Below, one piece after another: positions 6,644 through 8,162 of a stretch of DNA of 8,162 nucleotides. The notes beneath the pieces were generated by a model. The model saw only the letters and a list, made by a program, of their open reading frames with translations. It did no database searches and was not told the DNA's origin. This DNA comes from Candidatus Bathyarchaeota archaeon (GTDB lineage: Archaea; Thermoproteota; Bathyarchaeia; RBG-16-48-13; GCA-020355125): positions 1-8,162 of the forward strand of contig DAOVBJ010000034.1 in assembly GCA_030670615.1 (NCBI GenBank), given 5' to 3'. Position numbers and translations under genes: made by a program. Within the stretch, counting starts at the first letter, position 1; each line of letters starts with the position of its first letter.

Positions 6644-6709
6644 CGTAATATCTATCTATTAAGAAAAAGGTCAAAAGTAAGGGGTAATGCAACTTCATTA
6701 GCTAGCTTA
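6629..6709. repeat. 11-bp perfect inverted repeat between convergent genes
   Basis: TAAGCTAGCTA (6629-6639) and its exact reverse complement TAGCTAGCTTA (6699-6709) are separated by 59 bases that contain no gene. The repeat sits between the stops of the convergent phosphotransferase (6616) and dehydrogenase (6724). It could serve as a bidirectional end structure for both transcripts, a protein-binding site, or the remnant of an inserted element. Each arm is itself nearly palindromic around GCTAGC. Confidence 0.5.
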
Positions 6710-6723
6710 GGATATATGGAGGG

Positions 6724-7755
6724 TTATCTCATTATCCTTTCTACGTCTATTTCGAGGTTTCTGCAAGTTTCGAGAATGCTCTGCCACGACCTCTCGTCTA
6801 CAGGTATTCCCTCTTTTCTCCTCCTCTCCATCGCCTTATGCTCCCTTTCCCCTGGCAGCAGAACCTCATCGAACCCGGGTCTGACGGGGGATGACTTGAC
6901 CTCAGCGACCAGTCGATCCACCTCGTCCTTGAAGTCCTTCACTGGTACGAATGCTTCTATGTTGAGAGCGGTCATGAGTGCTCCCTGCCCTCTCGCCCTT
7001 GACCCAGTTCCTGAGAGGTTTAATGCTCCACCCAGGATGTCTATTGCGAGGTTTATTCCGTAGCCTTTGTATGTACCGAAGGGCAGTAACGATCCGCCTG
7101 TCCTCCAGAATTCATTGATGTTCTCCAAGGTTACGTCGTGACCCTTGACTGGGTTTCCCTGTCGGTCGATCAGCCAACCCTCGGGGATTGGCTTCCCCTC
7201 TAAGAGGAGTGTCTGAACGTGTCCTTGGGCGACTATTGTCGTTGCGAAGTCCAGGACTATAGGGTACGTCTTGCCAGCAGGGAATGCGAGGCTCATGGGG
7301 TTTGTTCCAGTAACGGGCCTCGTGCCCCCCCACGGAGCACAGACAGGGCCTTCCCGCGCAACAGCTATCCCTATCATATCGCTCTCCACAGCCATCATCG
7401 GGTAGTAGAAGAGGTTGGTGATCCACTCACCGTTGACGACGCTGCACGAGGCGATTCCTTGCTTCCTCGCCTTCTTCACAGCTATCTCCATCGCCCTTTT
7501 AGCAGAGACAGGTCCCCATGCACCGCCAGCATCTAGTAGAGCTGATGCTGGAGCCTCTTTCAAAACCTTCATTTTTGCCTTAGGTCTTTTTTTTGTAAAG
7601 GTTGGTAAGACCCTGACACCGTGGGAATCAATTCCACGTAGGCTACCCGTGACCAAGACGTCGGTGATGGTTTCCGCGTCTTCTTTTGAGGCTCCTGAGG
7701 CTCTTATCATCCTTATACCAAGTTTTCTCCATCTATCCTCGGGAAAAGTAGGCAT
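6724..7755 (-). CDS. LDH2-family NAD(P)-dependent oxidoreductase with His-to-Trp change
   Basis: A 343-residue member of the malate/L-lactate/ureidoglycolate dehydrogenase (LDH2/MDH2) family, which oxidises 2-hydroxy acids with NAD(P) in the cytosol and is not Rossmann-type. Family segments in order: RGIDSHGV (40-47, His45), WGG and GTNPMSLAFPAG (144-163), VLDFATTIVAQG, IPEGWLIDRQGNP and LLPFGTYKGYG. The start ATG 7755 matches the usual MPxF opening and has GGAAG 8 bases upstream; a TTG five codons earlier (7770) is an alternative. The loop that normally reads NSxHxG carries Trp111 (NGEWITN) at the place of the catalytic His (His116 of E. coli AllD, by recalled alignment). The nearby Arg and Tyr after the SHG motif also appear changed (VRVLPTF). 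The classical hydride-transfer reaction is therefore uncertain. It lies downstream of the D-aminoacylase gene, probably in one operon. Confidence 0.9.
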   Translation of the reverse strand: MPTFPEDRWRKLGIRMIRASGASKEDAETITDVLVTGSLRGIDSHGVRVLPTFTKKRPKAKMKVLKEAPASALLDAGGAWGPVSAKRAMEIAVKKARKQGIASCSVVNGEWITNLFYYPMMAVESDMIGIAVAREGPVCAPWGGTRPVTGTNPMSLAFPAGKTYPIVLDFATTIVAQGHVQTLLLEGKPIPEGWLIDRQGNPVKGHDVTLENINEFWRTGGSLLPFGTYKGYGINLAIDILGGALNLSGTGSRARGQGALMTALNIEAFVPVKDFKDEVDRLVAEVKSSPVRPGFDEVLLPGEREHKAMERRRKEGIPVDERSWQSILETCRNLEIDVERIMR

Positions 7756-7824
7756 TAAATTCACTTCCAAAACGTCTCTTCAATGAATAATATTATTATC
7801 AATGCTATTAAATGGCGAGGTTTA
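7756..7824 (-). other. Short AT-rich intergenic spacer in the minus-strand operon
   Basis: Sixty-nine bases separate the D-aminoacylase stop from the dehydrogenase start. It contains the perfect palindrome AATAATATTATT (7786-7797) and the ribosome site listed separately. The AT-richness could hide an internal promoter, but I see no convincing pair of boxes. Confidence 0.4.
7762..7768 (-). promoter_or_regulatory. Ribosome binding site GGAAGTG for the dehydrogenase
   Basis: On the minus strand GGAAGTG precedes the ATG at 7755, with the GGAAG core 8 bases away. In the longer TTG-start reading this stretch would be coding. The good spacing is the main reason to prefer the ATG. Confidence 0.65.
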
Positions 7825-8162
7825 TCAGTGTACCTTGTACCCTGGTCCGCGTAGGACATTCCCCGGCAGAGAACCAGTGTGCTCACCACGGTCTATGACG
7901 ATGGTTCCGTTGACGAATACGTATGGGATGCCCTCTGGATACATGTGTGGTTTCCTGTTCGCTGGACCTGGATAGGGCGCTTTGTCCGTAACTCTCTCGG
8001 CGTCGAAGACGACCAAATCCGCCCACATGCCCTCCCTTAAAAGACCACGAGCCTTCAACCCAAGCCTCTGAGCCGGCAATGACGTCATCTTCCGGACAGC
8101 CTCCTCCAGGGTCACTATCTTCACCCCAACTTCCTCAGGCATATCAAATCGAGTCACACCTC
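7825..8162 (-). CDS. N-acyl-D-amino-acid deacylase, C-terminal end (5' part outside window)
   Basis: About 111 C-terminal residues are visible and the frame is open through the right edge, so the GTG at 8157 is internal. The text is highly characteristic of D-aminoacylases of the amidohydrolase superfamily: VTLEEAVRKMTSLPAQRLGL, then RGLLREGMWADLVVFD, then YVFVNGTIVIDRGEHTG and finally LPGNVLRGPGY, the closing strands of the small beta domain. The family removes the acyl group from N-acyl-D-amino acids (or related N-acyl compounds and dipeptides) using a zinc centre in the barrel; those metal ligands lie outside the window. No evidence of disruption in the visible part. It is the upstream partner of the LDH2-type dehydrogenase, suggesting catabolism of D-amino-acid or hydroxy-acid derivatives. 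Confidence 0.93.
   Translation of the reverse strand, partial: GVTRFDMPEEVGVKIVTLEEAVRKMTSLPAQRLGLKARGLLREGMWADLVVFDAERVTDKAPYPGPANRKPHMYPEGIPYVFVNGTIVIDRGEHTGSLPGNVLRGPGYKVH

Noticed and set aside
7219..7786. Open frames on the + strand opposite the LDH2 gene
   Set aside because: They are antisense to a gene with clear family motifs and have no motif of their own.

Overview
The window holds seven protein-coding genes, two of them cut by the window edges. I see no rRNA, tRNA, CRISPR array, transposase or phage gene. Most starts have a recognisable Shine-Dalgarno sequence (for example GGAGGA at 1754 and AGAGGTG at 2593), which fits a bacterium. The gene mix is a soil or marine type of catabolic and redox repertoire: aldo/keto reductases, an alpha/beta hydrolase, sugar-acid enzymes and a D-aminoacylase. 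An uncultured environmental bacterium is the best reading; I cannot assign a phylum from this sequence.

Layout. Left block (1-2437, + strand): the 3' end of an aldo/keto reductase, a second complete aldo/keto reductase, then a small cytosolic alpha/beta hydrolase. Arginine is mostly CGN in the two reductases. Middle block (2605-5339, + strand): an enolase-superfamily protein followed 56 bp later by a MOFRL-type glycerate 2-kinase homologue, clearly more AT-rich, with arginine mostly AGA/AGG through the enolase-like gene and the first half of the kinase. Then a 293-bp gap with palindromes, a possible terminator and a weak promoter, followed by an APH/choline-kinase-like phosphotransferase (5633-6616, +). 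Right block (6724-8162, - strand): an LDH2-family (malate/lactate/ureidoglycolate-type) NAD(P)-dependent dehydrogenase, preceded in the same operon by the C-terminal end of an N-acyl-D-amino-acid deacylase. The phosphotransferase and the dehydrogenase converge on a GCTAGC-containing inverted repeat.

How the genes may work together. A classical glycerate 2-kinase makes 2-phosphoglycerate, the substrate of enolase, so the kinase/enolase pair looks at first like a glycerate-to-PEP module. However, three neighbouring enzymes have lost or replaced residues that define their textbook reactions. The enolase-like protein keeps the metal-binding acids and the base lysine but lacks the phosphate/carboxylate-binding and acid-base loops. 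The kinase homologue has lost the SDVxGD and ASGPT motifs in a segment where codon use changes. The LDH2 protein has Trp where the catalytic His sits. The most interesting reading is a sugar-acid or hydroxy-acid pathway with altered substrates; the sober alternative is paralogue decay or a sequence/assembly fault in the kinase patch.
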